Shown one piece after another: positions 11,959 through 20,362 of a DNA stretch of 64,000 nucleotides. The notes below the pieces were generated by a model. That model was given only the letters and a program-made list of their open reading frames with translations, did not search any database and was not told the DNA's origin. Numbering within the stretch: position 1 is the stretch's first letter; each line of letters starts with the position of its first letter. The stretch covers positions 1-64,000 of the forward strand of contig JANQOE010000109.1 in assembly GCA_028279245.1 (NCBI GenBank). Direction: 5' to 3'. The DNA is from Alphaproteobacteria bacterium. GTDB lineage: Bacteria > Pseudomonadota > Alphaproteobacteria > UBA6615. The position numbers and the translations under genes were made by a program.

Positions 11959-12525
11959 CTACTCCTTGCTCTCGAACTTGGCCGCGGGTTTCTTGGCGGC
12001 CGGCTTCTTCGCCGCCGGCTTGGCCTTAGCGGCGGCAGTCTTCTCTGCAGCAGCTTTAGGCTTAGCGGCAGCCTTGGGTTTCGCTTCAGCCTTAGGCTTG
12101 GCGGCCGCCTTCGGCTTGGCTTCGGCCTTCGCCGGCGCCGCCTCGTCGGCCGGTGCTGCGGCAACCGGCTCTGCTTTCTTCGCGGCAGCCTTCTTGGCCG
12201 CGGGCTTCTTGCCCTTGGCCAACACGTCGGTGATCTTCACCACCGTCTCAAGCTGCCGGTGCCCCTTGGTCCGGCGGTAGCCCTTCCGGCGCTTCTTTTT
12301 GAAGACGATGATCTTGTCGCCCCGGGCCTGCTGCATGATCGTGCCGACCACGGACGCGCCATCAACCACCGGCGCGCCAACGGTCTGCCACTTCTCATCA
12401 CCGATCAGCAGCACATCGTCGAAGGTGATGGTCTCGTCGGCCTCGCCGGCCAACTTCTCGACGGAGATGATGTCTCCGGAGGCCACCCGATACTGCTTGC
12501 CGCCCGTGCGAATGACTGCGTACAT
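11959..12525 (-). CDS. rplU: 50S ribosomal protein L21 with long Lys/Ala-rich tail
   Basis: Residues 1-102 are ordinary L21 ('[14 protein letters not shown]', '[20 protein letters not shown]', '[10 protein letters not shown]'), binding 23S rRNA. The family normally ends there. Here another 86 residues follow, made almost wholly of Ala, Lys, Pro and Glu with repeats of the type [17 protein letters not shown], ending FESKE. The tail is in frame with no frameshift sign and resembles histone-H1-like basic tails. The start is the ATG of MYAVIR, 57 bp downstream of a strong promoter. Confidence 0.95.
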   Translation of the reverse strand: MYAVIRTGGKQYRVASGDIISVEKLAGEADETITFDDVLLIGDEKWQTVGAPVVDGASVVGTIMQQARGDKIIVFKKKRRKGYRRTKGHRQLETVVKITDVLAKGKKPAAKKAAAKKAEPVAAAPADEAAPAKAEAKPKAAAKPKAEAKPKAAAKPKAAAEKTAAAKAKPAAKKPAAKKPAAKFESKE

Positions 12526-12582
12526 GACTTGATCCACCAATAACAAAAGCGCCGTGCGCAAGGCCGCAACGGCGAAGTCGGG

Positions 12583-12610
12583 ACTATAAGGCCCCTGTGC
12601 AGACTGTCAA
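12583..12610 (-). promoter_or_regulatory. Sigma70-type promoter for rplU-rpmA-obgE operon
   Basis: Reading the minus strand, a perfect -35 TTGACA and a -10 TATAGT are separated by 16 bp. Transcription would start near 12576, leaving a leader of about 50 nt before the rplU ATG. A short GCCG-TTG-CGGC hairpin can form in that leader. Confidence 0.7.
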
Positions 12611-12622
12611 CGGTCGCCCGGG

Positions 12623-13873
12623 CTAGTAGCGGTCATAGGTCAGGCCATCGAGGCTGATCTCCGGCTGCTGCCCGAGGATCAGGTCAGCAACCACCCGGCT
12701 CGACCCGCAGGCCATCGTCCACCCCATATGACCCTGGCCGGTATTCAGAAACAGGTTGTCGACCGGACATTGCCCAAGGATGGGCGGCCCATCCGGCGTC
12801 ATCGGCCGCAGGCACGCCCAATGGCTGGGCCTGGTCGTATCGACCGCATCGCCGAACAACTGAATGGCGAGATCGACCATATGATCGAAGTCGGCCGGTT
12901 CGTGCGCCGTATCGAAGCGGTCGAACTCGGCTACCGCCGTCAGCCGGAGCACGTCGCCCAGCCGGCTGAACGCCACCAGTCGGCCTTCATCCACACAGCC
13001 GGCGCGCGGCCCCCTGGTTTCGTCGACGATCGGAAGGGTCAGGGAATAACCCTTCACCGGATAGACCGGCAGGTTGAGACCCAACGGCTTGGCCAGCACC
13101 GGGCTGTAACTGCCGAGCGCCAGCACAAAGGTGTCGGCCTCGATATCGCCACTAGCGGTCTCGGCCGCCACGATCCGACCATTGGCCTGCCGCAAACGTT
13201 TAACCGCCGTGCCCATTTCGAACCGCACGCCGAGATCGCGGCACGCATCCGCCAGCCGCTCAGTGAAAACGCGGCAGTCGCCAGTTTCGTCGGAGGCACT
13301 GATAACGCCCCCGGCCAACTGATCCCGAATGTGCGCCAGAGCCGGTTCAAATCCGATACAGCCCTCGACATCGACCATCTCGAACCCATGCCCGAGATTG
13401 CCCAGGGGTTTCAGGCTGGCCTTCCCCAATTCGAAATGCGCCGCGTCGCGGAAATAGTAGAGAATACCGTTGGACCGCTCGTGATAATCGAGGCCCGTCG
13501 CCTCGCGGATCGCCGCCAGGCACCGCTGGCTGTACGCGCTGATCCGATGTTTGCGTTCGGCATTTCGAGCCACGCCGTCCGCCGTACATTCTTTCAGAAA
13601 GCGCAGGCCCCAGCCGGTCAGATGCGGCAGCGCGCGCAGCCGCAGGCGGAAGCCTACATCGCTCCGCCAAAACGATTTCAACAGCGTTTTCAGCGCGCGC
13701 GGCGACGCCCACGGCAGAGCGTGACCGGTAGAGATCATGCCGGCATTGCCATAGCTGGTTTCGGCCGCGACCTCGTTTTGGCGATCAACAACCGTCACCT
13801 CGCAGCCGGCTTTCGCCAGGTAGTACGCGGTGGTGACGCCCATGACCCCCGCACCCAGGACAGCAACATGCAT
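12623..13873 (-). CDS. FAD-dependent D-amino-acid dehydrogenase (DadA-like)
   Basis: 416 residues from the ATG of 'MHVAVLGAGVMGVTTAYYLA'. The Rossmann FAD motif GAGVMG is at 7-12, followed by the 'EVTVVDRQ' acidic strand end; 'AETSYGNAGMIS' and the C-terminal 'NLFLNTGQGHMGWTMACGS' are DAO/DadA-family blocks. The expected reaction is oxidation of a D-amino acid to its 2-oxo acid with electrons passed to the respiratory chain. It is the last gene of the operon and follows the racemase-family gene by 2 bp, so I infer a racemase-then-oxidation pair; the substrate is unknown. Confidence 0.85.
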   Translation of the reverse strand: MHVAVLGAGVMGVTTAYYLAKAGCEVTVVDRQNEVAAETSYGNAGMISTGHALPWASPRALKTLLKSFWRSDVGFRLRLRALPHLTGWGLRFLKECTADGVARNAERKHRISAYSQRCLAAIREATGLDYHERSNGILYYFRDAAHFELGKASLKPLGNLGHGFEMVDVEGCIGFEPALAHIRDQLAGGVISASDETGDCRVFTERLADACRDLGVRFEMGTAVKRLRQANGRIVAAETASGDIEADTFVLALGSYSPVLAKPLGLNLPVYPVKGYSLTLPIVDETRGPRAGCVDEGRLVAFSRLGDVLRLTAVAEFDRFDTAHEPADFDHMVDLAIQLFGDAVDTTRPSHWACLRPMTPDGPPILGQCPVDNLFLNTGQGHMGWTMACGSSRVVADLILGQQPEISLDGLTYDRY

Positions 13874-13875
13874 CG

Positions 13876-14625
13876 CTAGACGCCCCGCCACGCCGTGCCG
13901 GGGACCGGCGGACCGAACGCGCGCGGCCGCAGCCCCGCATGGAACCAGGTGATGAAGCTGTAGATATCGAACACCGGCAGGCCGACTTCAGCCCGCAGCA
14001 ATCGCGCGTAGGGCGCCATGTTGGTGCACTCCAACAAGAGTGCTCCGACATCCGCATGATCCGAGACTAGCCGCCGGCCAGCCTGCAACAGATCGTCTGC
14101 GGCGGCCGCCACGTCCATCTCAAGCTCGTCATTCAAAACAACACGGCTGAACTCCCGGCCCTGCTCCGTACCGACGATTGGCGTGTTCACCGGAACGCCC
14201 GCCGCCTGCAGATGCGAGTCCTTCAGGTCTTCAGCCGACACCGTCACAATGCCGACCCGACGGCCGGGCGGCAGCATGCTTTGGATCATCGGCACTTGCA
14301 TAAGGGCCGACGTCGCCACTGGCACCCGACAGGCCGCCGCCAATTCGGCCTGGATAAGCGATAGGAAACCGCAATTGGTTGTCACCCCGTCCACACCGTC
14401 GGCGACCAGTTCCCGCGCCGCCGCGATGAACGCGTCGGCCAGCCCCTCCGCCCGCTGGCGCACCACACGATCGGGGCTCGCCCCACGCACCACCCGGTAA
14501 TGCACCGGAAACGGCCAAGTCGTCGCATTACCCATATCGCCGGGAATCCGCGGAAAACGGGCTTCCAGCATCAGGATCCCGAGATGCGCGCCATAGAGGG
14601 CCTGACCACCCGTCGCCGTGTTCAT
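13876..14625 (-). CDS. Aspartate/glutamate racemase family protein
   Basis: 249 residues from the ATG that overlaps the stop of the upstream ThDP enzyme (TGATG). Two cysteines sit in the positions used by the family as acid/base pair: C85 in 'VTTNCGF' and C200 in 'LLLECTNM'. 'GILMLEARFPRIPGDMGNA' at the N-terminus is characteristic of a branch with uncharacterised members, and the superfamily also contains maleate isomerase and arylmalonate decarboxylase. The DadA-like neighbour favours amino-acid racemisation, but a decarboxylase or isomerase role is not excluded. Confidence 0.8.
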   Translation of the reverse strand: MNTATGGQALYGAHLGILMLEARFPRIPGDMGNATTWPFPVHYRVVRGASPDRVVRQRAEGLADAFIAAARELVADGVDGVTTNCGFLSLIQAELAAACRVPVATSALMQVPMIQSMLPPGRRVGIVTVSAEDLKDSHLQAAGVPVNTPIVGTEQGREFSRVVLNDELEMDVAAAADDLLQAGRRLVSDHADVGALLLECTNMAPYARLLRAEVGLPVFDIYSFITWFHAGLRPRAFGPPVPGTAWRGV

Positions 14626-16316
14626 CACGCCACCCACTCGCTGACCGGCGCCTGCGCCTCGTGCAAGGGCTGTACAATCACATCCACTAGAGCTGGCCCG
14701 TCGGTCGCTACCGCCGCCGCCAGCGCCGGCTGCAACGCAACGGGGTCTTCCACACGCCAACTCTTGACCCCGAAAGCTGCCGCCACGGCCGCATGATCGG
14801 TGCGCCCGAAATCGACCGAGTAGTAGCGCTCACCGAAGCCACTGCGTTGTCCCGCCTTGATCCAGCCAAACGTTGCGTTGGAGAAGACGACCATGGTGAC
14901 CGGCAAGCCTAGCCGCACCATCGTTTCCAATTCGCCAGCCGTGAACCCGAAACTGCCGTCGCCCATCAGACTGACGCACACCGCATCCGGCCGCCCGATC
15001 TGCGCCCCCATCGCCGCCGCCATCGAATAGCCGAGCGCGCCATGCGCCCGGTTGGAGATGAAATGCCGCCCCGTTCGCCTGATCTCATAGTAGGCGGAGA
15101 CATAAGGGCATGGCGTACCGGGATCAGCCACGACAACTGCATCGTCCGGCAACACCGACTGCAGCTCAGCGATCACCCGCTCCGGCCGGATCGGCCGCGC
15201 GTCGGACCGCGCCAAAGCCTCGAACGCCGCGCGCTTCTCTGCCTTGGCGGCGGCGACGAGCCCCTGCCGTTCTTCCAGATCAGCACCTGCCCGCTCCTGC
15301 ACCTCGGACAATAGGGCCTCGAATGCACATCTGGCATCGGCAACCAGCGCCACCTCGGTCGGATAGTTCGCGCCGATCACCGCCGCATCGACATCGATGT
15401 GCACGATACGCGTACCCGGTTGCGGGAAGCGCCAACGTTCCGTGGTCACCGATCCGGCCCGGCATCCGACAAAGACAACAAGGTCGGCACGTTCCAACAC
15501 CTGCCGCGTCTGCGGCGTCCCGCCGTTGCTGCCGACAACACCGACGGCGAGCGGATGCGTCTCCGGAATACTCCCCTGGCCGCTGATCGTCGTCGCCACC
15601 GGCGAACCGAGGCGTTCCGCCAGAGCGACCAGTGCAGTCTCGGCGCCGGCAATCACCACACCGCCGCCACAGACAAAGACCGGGAAGCTGGCAGACAGCA
15701 AGGCGTCGGCCGCATCCGCCACCTCTTTGTCGTTCGGTACCGCCCGCCACGCCGGATAGCCGCCAAGCGCTTCCTCCGCCCAGATTAGCTCCGCATCCAC
15801 CGGGCCTTTCTGCACGTCGAACGGAAAGCCGATATGCGCCGCGCCTGTCCGTCCCGTCGTCATGTGCCGGAAGGCGCTGCGCACCGTATCGGGCACCCGT
15901 GCGGCCTGATCGATGACCGCGTTCCATTTGGTCAGCGGCCGAAACAACGCTTCCTGGTCGAGTTCGGTCAGCGCGAATTTGCCACGGCTTCCCACGCCAA
16001 TATCGGTGGTAATCGCCAGCACCGGAATAGAGGACTCGTTCGCCTCGACAATCCCCGGAAGAATATAGGTGGCACCACCACCGCTCGGCCCTTCGCAAAC
16101 GCCGACCCGCCCGGTGACCCGTGCATAGCCATCCGCCATGTAAGCGGCGGACCGTTCGTCGCGGCTCAACACGTGGGTTATGCCGTGGTTGAGCCGGTAC
16201 AGCGCATCGTAGAACGGCAGGCTGGTATCACCGCACAAACCGAAGATGCACCGCACCCCGTGCAGCCGCAGCATCTCCACCATCGCCTCGGCGCCGGTTG
16301 GCTGGTTGCTTTCCAT
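14625..16316 (-). CDS. Thiamine-diphosphate-dependent enzyme (acetolactate synthase-like)
   Basis: 563 residues with the three-domain layout of the ALS/POX family. The catalytic Glu is E54 ('SRDERSAAYMADGYAR'); the central domain is about 190-330; the ThDP/Mg motif begins at 'MGDGSFGFTAGELETM' (about 450) and ends with the Asn of 'VVFSNATFGW'. The Xsc and acetolactate-synthase specific starts are absent, so I cannot name the 2-oxo acid. Placed between the TRAP permease and the racemase, it probably decarboxylates or carboligates a 2-oxo acid derived from the imported substrate. Confidence 0.85.
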   Translation of the reverse strand: MESNQPTGAEAMVEMLRLHGVRCIFGLCGDTSLPFYDALYRLNHGITHVLSRDERSAAYMADGYARVTGRVGVCEGPSGGGATYILPGIVEANESSIPVLAITTDIGVGSRGKFALTELDQEALFRPLTKWNAVIDQAARVPDTVRSAFRHMTTGRTGAAHIGFPFDVQKGPVDAELIWAEEALGGYPAWRAVPNDKEVADAADALLSASFPVFVCGGGVVIAGAETALVALAERLGSPVATTISGQGSIPETHPLAVGVVGSNGGTPQTRQVLERADLVVFVGCRAGSVTTERWRFPQPGTRIVHIDVDAAVIGANYPTEVALVADARCAFEALLSEVQERAGADLEERQGLVAAAKAEKRAAFEALARSDARPIRPERVIAELQSVLPDDAVVVADPGTPCPYVSAYYEIRRTGRHFISNRAHGALGYSMAAAMGAQIGRPDAVCVSLMGDGSFGFTAGELETMVRLGLPVTMVVFSNATFGWIKAGQRSGFGERYYSVDFGRTDHAAVAAAFGVKSWRVEDPVALQPALAAAVATDGPALVDVIVQPLHEAQAPVSEWVA

Positions 16317-16317
16317 G

Positions 16318-17631
16318 TCAGCCGACCGGCGCGTTGCGCACCTGGTCCGGCAACCATGTCGCCAGCTCAGGAAAGACCACCAGGATCGCCACCATCAGCA
16401 CCATCAGCAGGAACAAGGGCAGCGCAGTGAGCGCGATGTAGTTGATTTGATGCCCCGTCATCCCTTGCAAAACAAACAGGTTGAAGCCGATCGGCGGCGT
16501 GATCTGCGCCATCTCGACGACCACGACGATAAAGATCCCGAACCATATGACGTCGATGCCAACTTGCCGAATCATCGGCTCGACCACCGCCATCGTCAGC
16601 ACAACTGACGAAATCCCATCCAGGAAACAACCGATGATGATGTAGAAGATCGTCAGCGCCACGATCAGCTCGACCCGCGAGAGCTCCAGCGACGCGATGA
16701 ACGCCGCAAGACTGCGCGGCAACCCCGTGAACCCCATCGACAGCGAAAGGAATGCCGCGCCGGCCAGGATCAACGCGATCATCGCCGACGTCCGCACCGC
16801 CCCCATCAGACTGGCGACAAACGTTTCGCGATTCAGCGATCCCTGCGCCAGCGCGAGCACCAGCGCCCCGACCACCCCGAACGACGCGGCCTCGGTCGCC
16901 GTGGCAAAGCCAAAGAACATCGACCCGATCACCGCGATGACCAGCAAAGCCACCGGAATCAGGAACCGCGACTCCCGCAGCTTGTCCGCCAGACTCATCC
17001 GTGGTTCGGGCGGCGGCACCTCGTCCCGGCGCAGGAACGACCAGCCCGCTACATAACCCATGAACAGCAACGCGAGCACAATGCCGGGGATGACACCGGC
17101 GATGAACAGCTTGGTGATCGACTCGTTGATCGTCACGCCATAGACGATCAGCGTGAGCGACGGCGGGATCAGCAACCCGAGCGTACCCGCGCCGGCGAGG
17201 GTGCCGATAATCATCCGTTCCGGATAACCGCGGCGGCGCAGTTCGGGGATCGACATCTTGCCGATGGTCGTGACGGTCGCCGCCGAAGAGCCGGACACCG
17301 CCGCGAACACCGCGCAGCCGACTATATTGCTGTGCAGCAGCCGCCCCGGCATGTTTGCCATCCATGGGGCAAGGCCGCGGAACATGTCTTCGGACAACCG
17401 GGTGCGAAACAGGATTTCGCCCATCCAGATGAACAGCGGCAACGCTGTAAGGGTCCAACTCGACGACGATGACCAAATGGTCGTGATCATCGCATCGCCC
17501 GCCGGCCGGCTGGTGAACAGCTCCATCCCGACCAGCGCCACGCCAAGCAGCGACAACCCCACCCAAACGCCGCTGCCAAGCAGCAGGAACAGAACGGCCA
17601 GGAAAACCAGGGAAAGGAAGAGCTGTTCCAT
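16318..17631 (-). CDS. TRAP transporter large permease (DctM family)
   Basis: 437 residues, about a dozen hydrophobic segments, the ion-coupled translocation subunit of a TRAP importer. Typical DctM blocks: 'LPLFIWMGEILFRT', 'AAVSGSSAATVTTIGKMSIPELRRRGY', 'GTLGLLIPPSLTLIVYG' and 'ITPPIGFNLFVLQGM'. It lies 1 bp from the small-permease gene and 1 bp before the ThDP-enzyme gene, so it is translated in one operon with both. Confidence 0.95.
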   Translation of the reverse strand: MEQLFLSLVFLAVLFLLLGSGVWVGLSLLGVALVGMELFTSRPAGDAMITTIWSSSSSWTLTALPLFIWMGEILFRTRLSEDMFRGLAPWMANMPGRLLHSNIVGCAVFAAVSGSSAATVTTIGKMSIPELRRRGYPERMIIGTLAGAGTLGLLIPPSLTLIVYGVTINESITKLFIAGVIPGIVLALLFMGYVAGWSFLRRDEVPPPEPRMSLADKLRESRFLIPVALLVIAVIGSMFFGFATATEAASFGVVGALVLALAQGSLNRETFVASLMGAVRTSAMIALILAGAAFLSLSMGFTGLPRSLAAFIASLELSRVELIVALTIFYIIIGCFLDGISSVVLTMAVVEPMIRQVGIDVIWFGIFIVVVVEMAQITPPIGFNLFVLQGMTGHQINYIALTALPLFLLMVLMVAILVVFPELATWLPDQVRNAPVG

Positions 17632-17632
17632 C

Positions 17633-18202
17633 CTATTCGGTGCGGCCTACGGCGCTGTCACCCGACGGCAGCTCGCCGCCAAACAGGATCTGCAAGAACC
17701 GGTCGATGAGGGCAATCGCCAGCACCACGGTGCCGAACCCCATCACCAATTGCGGGATCCACAACGGTGTCGCGTCCCGGCCCTGCGACACGTCGCCGAG
17801 CACGTATGAGACATGCACGGCTTTCACTGCAAACCAGGCGAAATAGCAGGCCAGAAACGAACCGACGCCGTAGCACCAAAGCTCCGCCGCGCGCCGTCCC
17901 CGACGGGAGAGCCGCTGCAGAAACAACGACACCCGGATATGCGCGCCGTGATTGAGGGCGTAGGCAAAAGCAAAGAACGACGCTGCCGCCATCGCGTAGC
18001 CGGCATAGTCGGTGGAGCCTGGAAACGTCGTCCGCGTCCAGCGCGCGACAACCTGGGCTAACATGATGAGCAGGATGGCGATCAGCGCCACCGCCGCGAT
18101 GCCGCCGCTTATGTTGTACAGCCGGTCCAGTTTGGGGCGCAGCAGCCGACCTATCTTCAACAGCCGTTCACCCATCTCGCCCCCCGGCGCCGACAACGAC
18201 AA
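17633..18202 (-). CDS. TRAP transporter small permease (DctQ family)
   Basis: 189 residues with four predicted membrane helices (about 37-55, 70-90, 105-130, 145-170), the small membrane partner of the DctM subunit. 'LAQVVARWTRTTFPGSTDYAGYAMAA' and 'HIRVSLFLQRLSRRGRRAAEL' are the usual DctQ signatures. It follows the binding-protein gene across a strong hairpin, which may set the excess of binding protein over permease. Confidence 0.92.
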   Translation of the reverse strand: MSLSAPGGEMGERLLKIGRLLRPKLDRLYNISGGIAAVALIAILLIMLAQVVARWTRTTFPGSTDYAGYAMAAASFFAFAYALNHGAHIRVSLFLQRLSRRGRRAAELWCYGVGSFLACYFAWFAVKAVHVSYVLGDVSQGRDATPLWIPQLVMGFGTVVLAIALIDRFLQILFGGELPSGDSAVGRTE

Positions 18203-18208
18203 ATCTGC

Positions 18209-18241
18209 GGGTAAGGCCGGCCCGCGCGACCGGCCTTACCC
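18209..18241 (-). terminator. Intra-operon hairpin after TRAP binding-protein gene
   Basis: Perfect 12-bp arms GGGTAAGGCCGG/CCGGCCTTACCC enclose a 9-nt loop, starting 2 nt after the dctP-like stop and ending 6 nt before the next start. No T run follows, so RNA stabilisation or partial termination is more likely than full termination. Confidence 0.7.
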
Positions 18242-18243
18242 GA

Positions 18244-19221
18244 TTATTGCATCGACCTGAACTTGTCGATGATGGATTGGCCTTCGTCACCGGCTTGCTC
18301 GAGCCATTCGGCGGTCATGGTCGCGCCGATCTCTTCGAAGTCCGCGCGCAGTTGATCGCCCGGCGGCTGCACCGACATACCGTTCGCCGCCAACTGACTG
18401 AGATACCAGCCGGAAAGCTGTTCCGATTTGGCGGTGCCGGCGGCTTCCGCCATCATCGCCACGCCACGCACAATATTCTGGGTCGACTCGTCGAGACCTT
18501 CCCACGCGTCCTTGTTGACCATCACGTAGTTGCGCGGCAACCACGCTTGCACATCGTAGAAGTGCGACAACTGTTCCCAGACCTTGCGGTCATAGCCGGT
18601 CGACCCGGACGAAATGAAGGACTCTGCAACCCCCGTGGCCAACGCCTGACTCAGCTCGGCCGCTTCGATCTGCACTGGCACCGCACCGGACAACTCGGCT
18701 AAACGGGACGTCGCCGTGTTGTAGGCGCGGAACTTCAGACCTTCCATGTCGGCGGCAGAGTTCAGATCCTTCTTCGCGTAGATGCCTTGGGGCGGCCACG
18801 GGACAGAGTACAGAAGCACCAGGCCTTGCTCCTCAAGCAATGCCTCGAGCGCCGGCCGGGCGGCCTCCCAAAGCGTCTGCGATGCCTCGAAGGACGTTGC
18901 GAGGAACGGGACAGCGTCGAAACCGAAGAGGATGTTCTCATTCTGATGCGCCGACAGCAGACGTTCGCCGATCGGCGCCTGTCCTGTCTGCAACGCCCGT
19001 TTGATCTCGTTGCCTTTGAACAACGAGCCACTCGCATGCACGACAATTTCCAACTCACCGCCGGTGGCCACTTTGACAGCCTCGGCAAAGGCCTTGCCGT
19101 TCTGCGTATGGAAGTTGCCGTCGGCATAGGCCATCGGCATGTCCCATGTCTCGGCAGCAGCACTGCCAGCAGCAATCAGCGCGCCGGCAGCAACGGCGAC
19201 GGCTGTTTTCAATACCCTCAT
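18244..19221 (-). CDS. TRAP transporter substrate-binding protein (DctP family)
   Basis: 325 residues from the ATG preceded by GGGAGGTAA, an excellent ribosome-binding site. A signal peptide (1-24, ending AAAE) leads to a periplasmic DctP fold: 'GGELEIVVHASGSLFKGNEIKRALQTG' near the N-terminus, 'LKFRAYNTATSRLAELSGAVPVQIEAAELSQAL' (with the Arg that usually binds a carboxylate), and 'FISSGSTG'. Substrate probably an organic or amino-acid anion, an inference from the carboxylate-binding Arg of the family. First TRAP gene of the operon. Confidence 0.92.
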   Translation of the reverse strand: MRVLKTAVAVAAGALIAAGSAAAETWDMPMAYADGNFHTQNGKAFAEAVKVATGGELEIVVHASGSLFKGNEIKRALQTGQAPIGERLLSAHQNENILFGFDAVPFLATSFEASQTLWEAARPALEALLEEQGLVLLYSVPWPPQGIYAKKDLNSAADMEGLKFRAYNTATSRLAELSGAVPVQIEAAELSQALATGVAESFISSGSTGYDRKVWEQLSHFYDVQAWLPRNYVMVNKDAWEGLDESTQNIVRGVAMMAEAAGTAKSEQLSGWYLSQLAANGMSVQPPGDQLRADFEEIGATMTAEWLEQAGDEGQSIIDKFRSMQ

Positions 19222-19292
19222 GTTTACCTCCCTGGGGCTTTGCACCCGCGAGTTTGGCTGTGGCGCCGGGGCTTGGCAACTGCGCGGGGTTA

Positions 19293-19311
19293 GCTCAACA
19301 CTAACTTGAGC
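19293..19311. promoter_or_regulatory. Candidate operator upstream of TRAP operon
   Basis: Two overlapping inverted repeats: GCTCAA-7 nt-TTGAGC, and GTTAG-7 nt-CTAAC sharing the same centre region, about 72-95 bp upstream of the binding-protein ATG. No regulator gene is adjacent. Binding protein unknown. Confidence 0.3.
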
Positions 19312-19374
19312 AGGTGACGCCCCGAGTGCGTAACTCAGGGGCGAACAAGTCCGCGGGCGCACCCCATGAGAAGG

Positions 19375-20292
19375 TTAGGGCCGGCTCGCCCCACGCGCAT
19401 TCACGTAAGCGGCATATAGGGATGTCGTACCGCAGATGAACAACCGGTTCTTCTTACGGCCGCCGAAGCAGACATTCGCCACCACCTCCGGCACCGGAAT
19501 CTTCCCAATCATCGTACCGTCGGCGAGAAAGCAGTGCACACCATCCGCGGCGCTCGACCAGACGCGGTCTTCCGTATCCACCCGGAACCCATCGAAAAGT
19601 CCTGCCGTACATTCCGCAAAGACATCGCCGGTCCGAACCGACCGGCCGTCGGACGACACATGCAGCTTGCGAATATGCTTCGGTCCATTCGGATCGTGGC
19701 TCGCACCGGTGTCCGCCACATAGAGGATCGATTCGTCGGCCGAGAAGGCGAGACCGTTCGGCTTCACAAAGTCGTCCGCCACAATGGTCAGCTCGCCGCT
19801 ATCCGGGTCGAGCCGAAAGACGAAACACGCGTCCAACTCGCTCTCGCTCTTGTCCCCCTCATAGTCGGTGAGAATCCCGTAAGACGGATCGGTGAACCAG
19901 ATGGTCCCGTCGGATTTGACCACCACGTCGTTCGGCGAGTTCAGCCGCTTGCCTTCGTAGTTATCAGCCAGCACTGTTATCGAACCGTCAGGCTCGGTCC
20001 GCGTGACTCGGCGGCCACGATGTTCGCAAGAGATCAGCCGGCCCTGAAGGTCGGACGTGTGGCCGTTCGTATTGTTGGCAGGCTGGCGAAACACGCTGAC
20101 GGAGCCATCCGTCTCGTCCCACCGCATCATCCGGTCATTCGGAATGTCCGACCACACGAGGTAGCGACCGGCGCCGAACCAGGCCGGCCCCTCGGACCAG
20201 CGCATGCCTGTGGCCAACTTGTCGAGTTGCACTGCCCCGGGGATGCACTCTCTGAATCGCGGGTCGATAACGTCGAAAACCTCGGCTGACAC
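19375..20292 (-). CDS. SMP-30/gluconolactonase family lactonase
   Basis: 305 residues from a GTG preceded by GAGGAGGAAG; the frame extends further up but into the exporter adaptor gene and without family similarity. Six-bladed propeller blocks with metal ligands are visible: 'RWSEGPAW' (Glu), 'NSPNDVVVKSDGTIWFTDPSYG' (Asn), 'PNGLAFSADESILYVADTG' (Asn, Asp). Members hydrolyse sugar-acid or related lactones. It reads into the TRAP operon across 153 bp and may share its transcript, giving a lactone-opening step before or after uptake. Confidence 0.88.
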   Translation of the reverse strand: MSAEVFDVIDPRFRECIPGAVQLDKLATGMRWSEGPAWFGAGRYLVWSDIPNDRMMRWDETDGSVSVFRQPANNTNGHTSDLQGRLISCEHRGRRVTRTEPDGSITVLADNYEGKRLNSPNDVVVKSDGTIWFTDPSYGILTDYEGDKSESELDACFVFRLDPDSGELTIVADDFVKPNGLAFSADESILYVADTGASHDPNGPKHIRKLHVSSDGRSVRTGDVFAECTAGLFDGFRVDTEDRVWSSAADGVHCFLADGTMIGKIPVPEVVANVCFGGRKKNRLFICGTTSLYAAYVNARGASRP

Positions 20293-20362
20293 GGATCTTC
20301 CTCCTCTACTTCGTATCACCCGCACTGTAGAGGCTTTGGCCGCGCCCGGCCACGCTACCTGC

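Noticed and set aside
11960-12200. CRISPR-like or tandem DNA repeat in the L21 region
   Set aside because: The repeats are degenerate codon runs of a coding tail, with no constant repeat-spacer structure.
12040-12220. Frameshift as explanation for the L21 tail
   Set aside because: The tail is a continuous low-complexity Ala/Lys/Pro frame ending in a normal stop just before rpmA, and other frames give Arg/Pro-rich nonsense.
14625-16316. Sulfoacetaldehyde acetyltransferase (Xsc) or taurine pathway assignment for the ThDP enzyme next to a TRAP importer
   Set aside because: The Xsc-specific N-terminus is missing, and no taurine dehydrogenase, Pta or sulfite exporter gene is adjacent.
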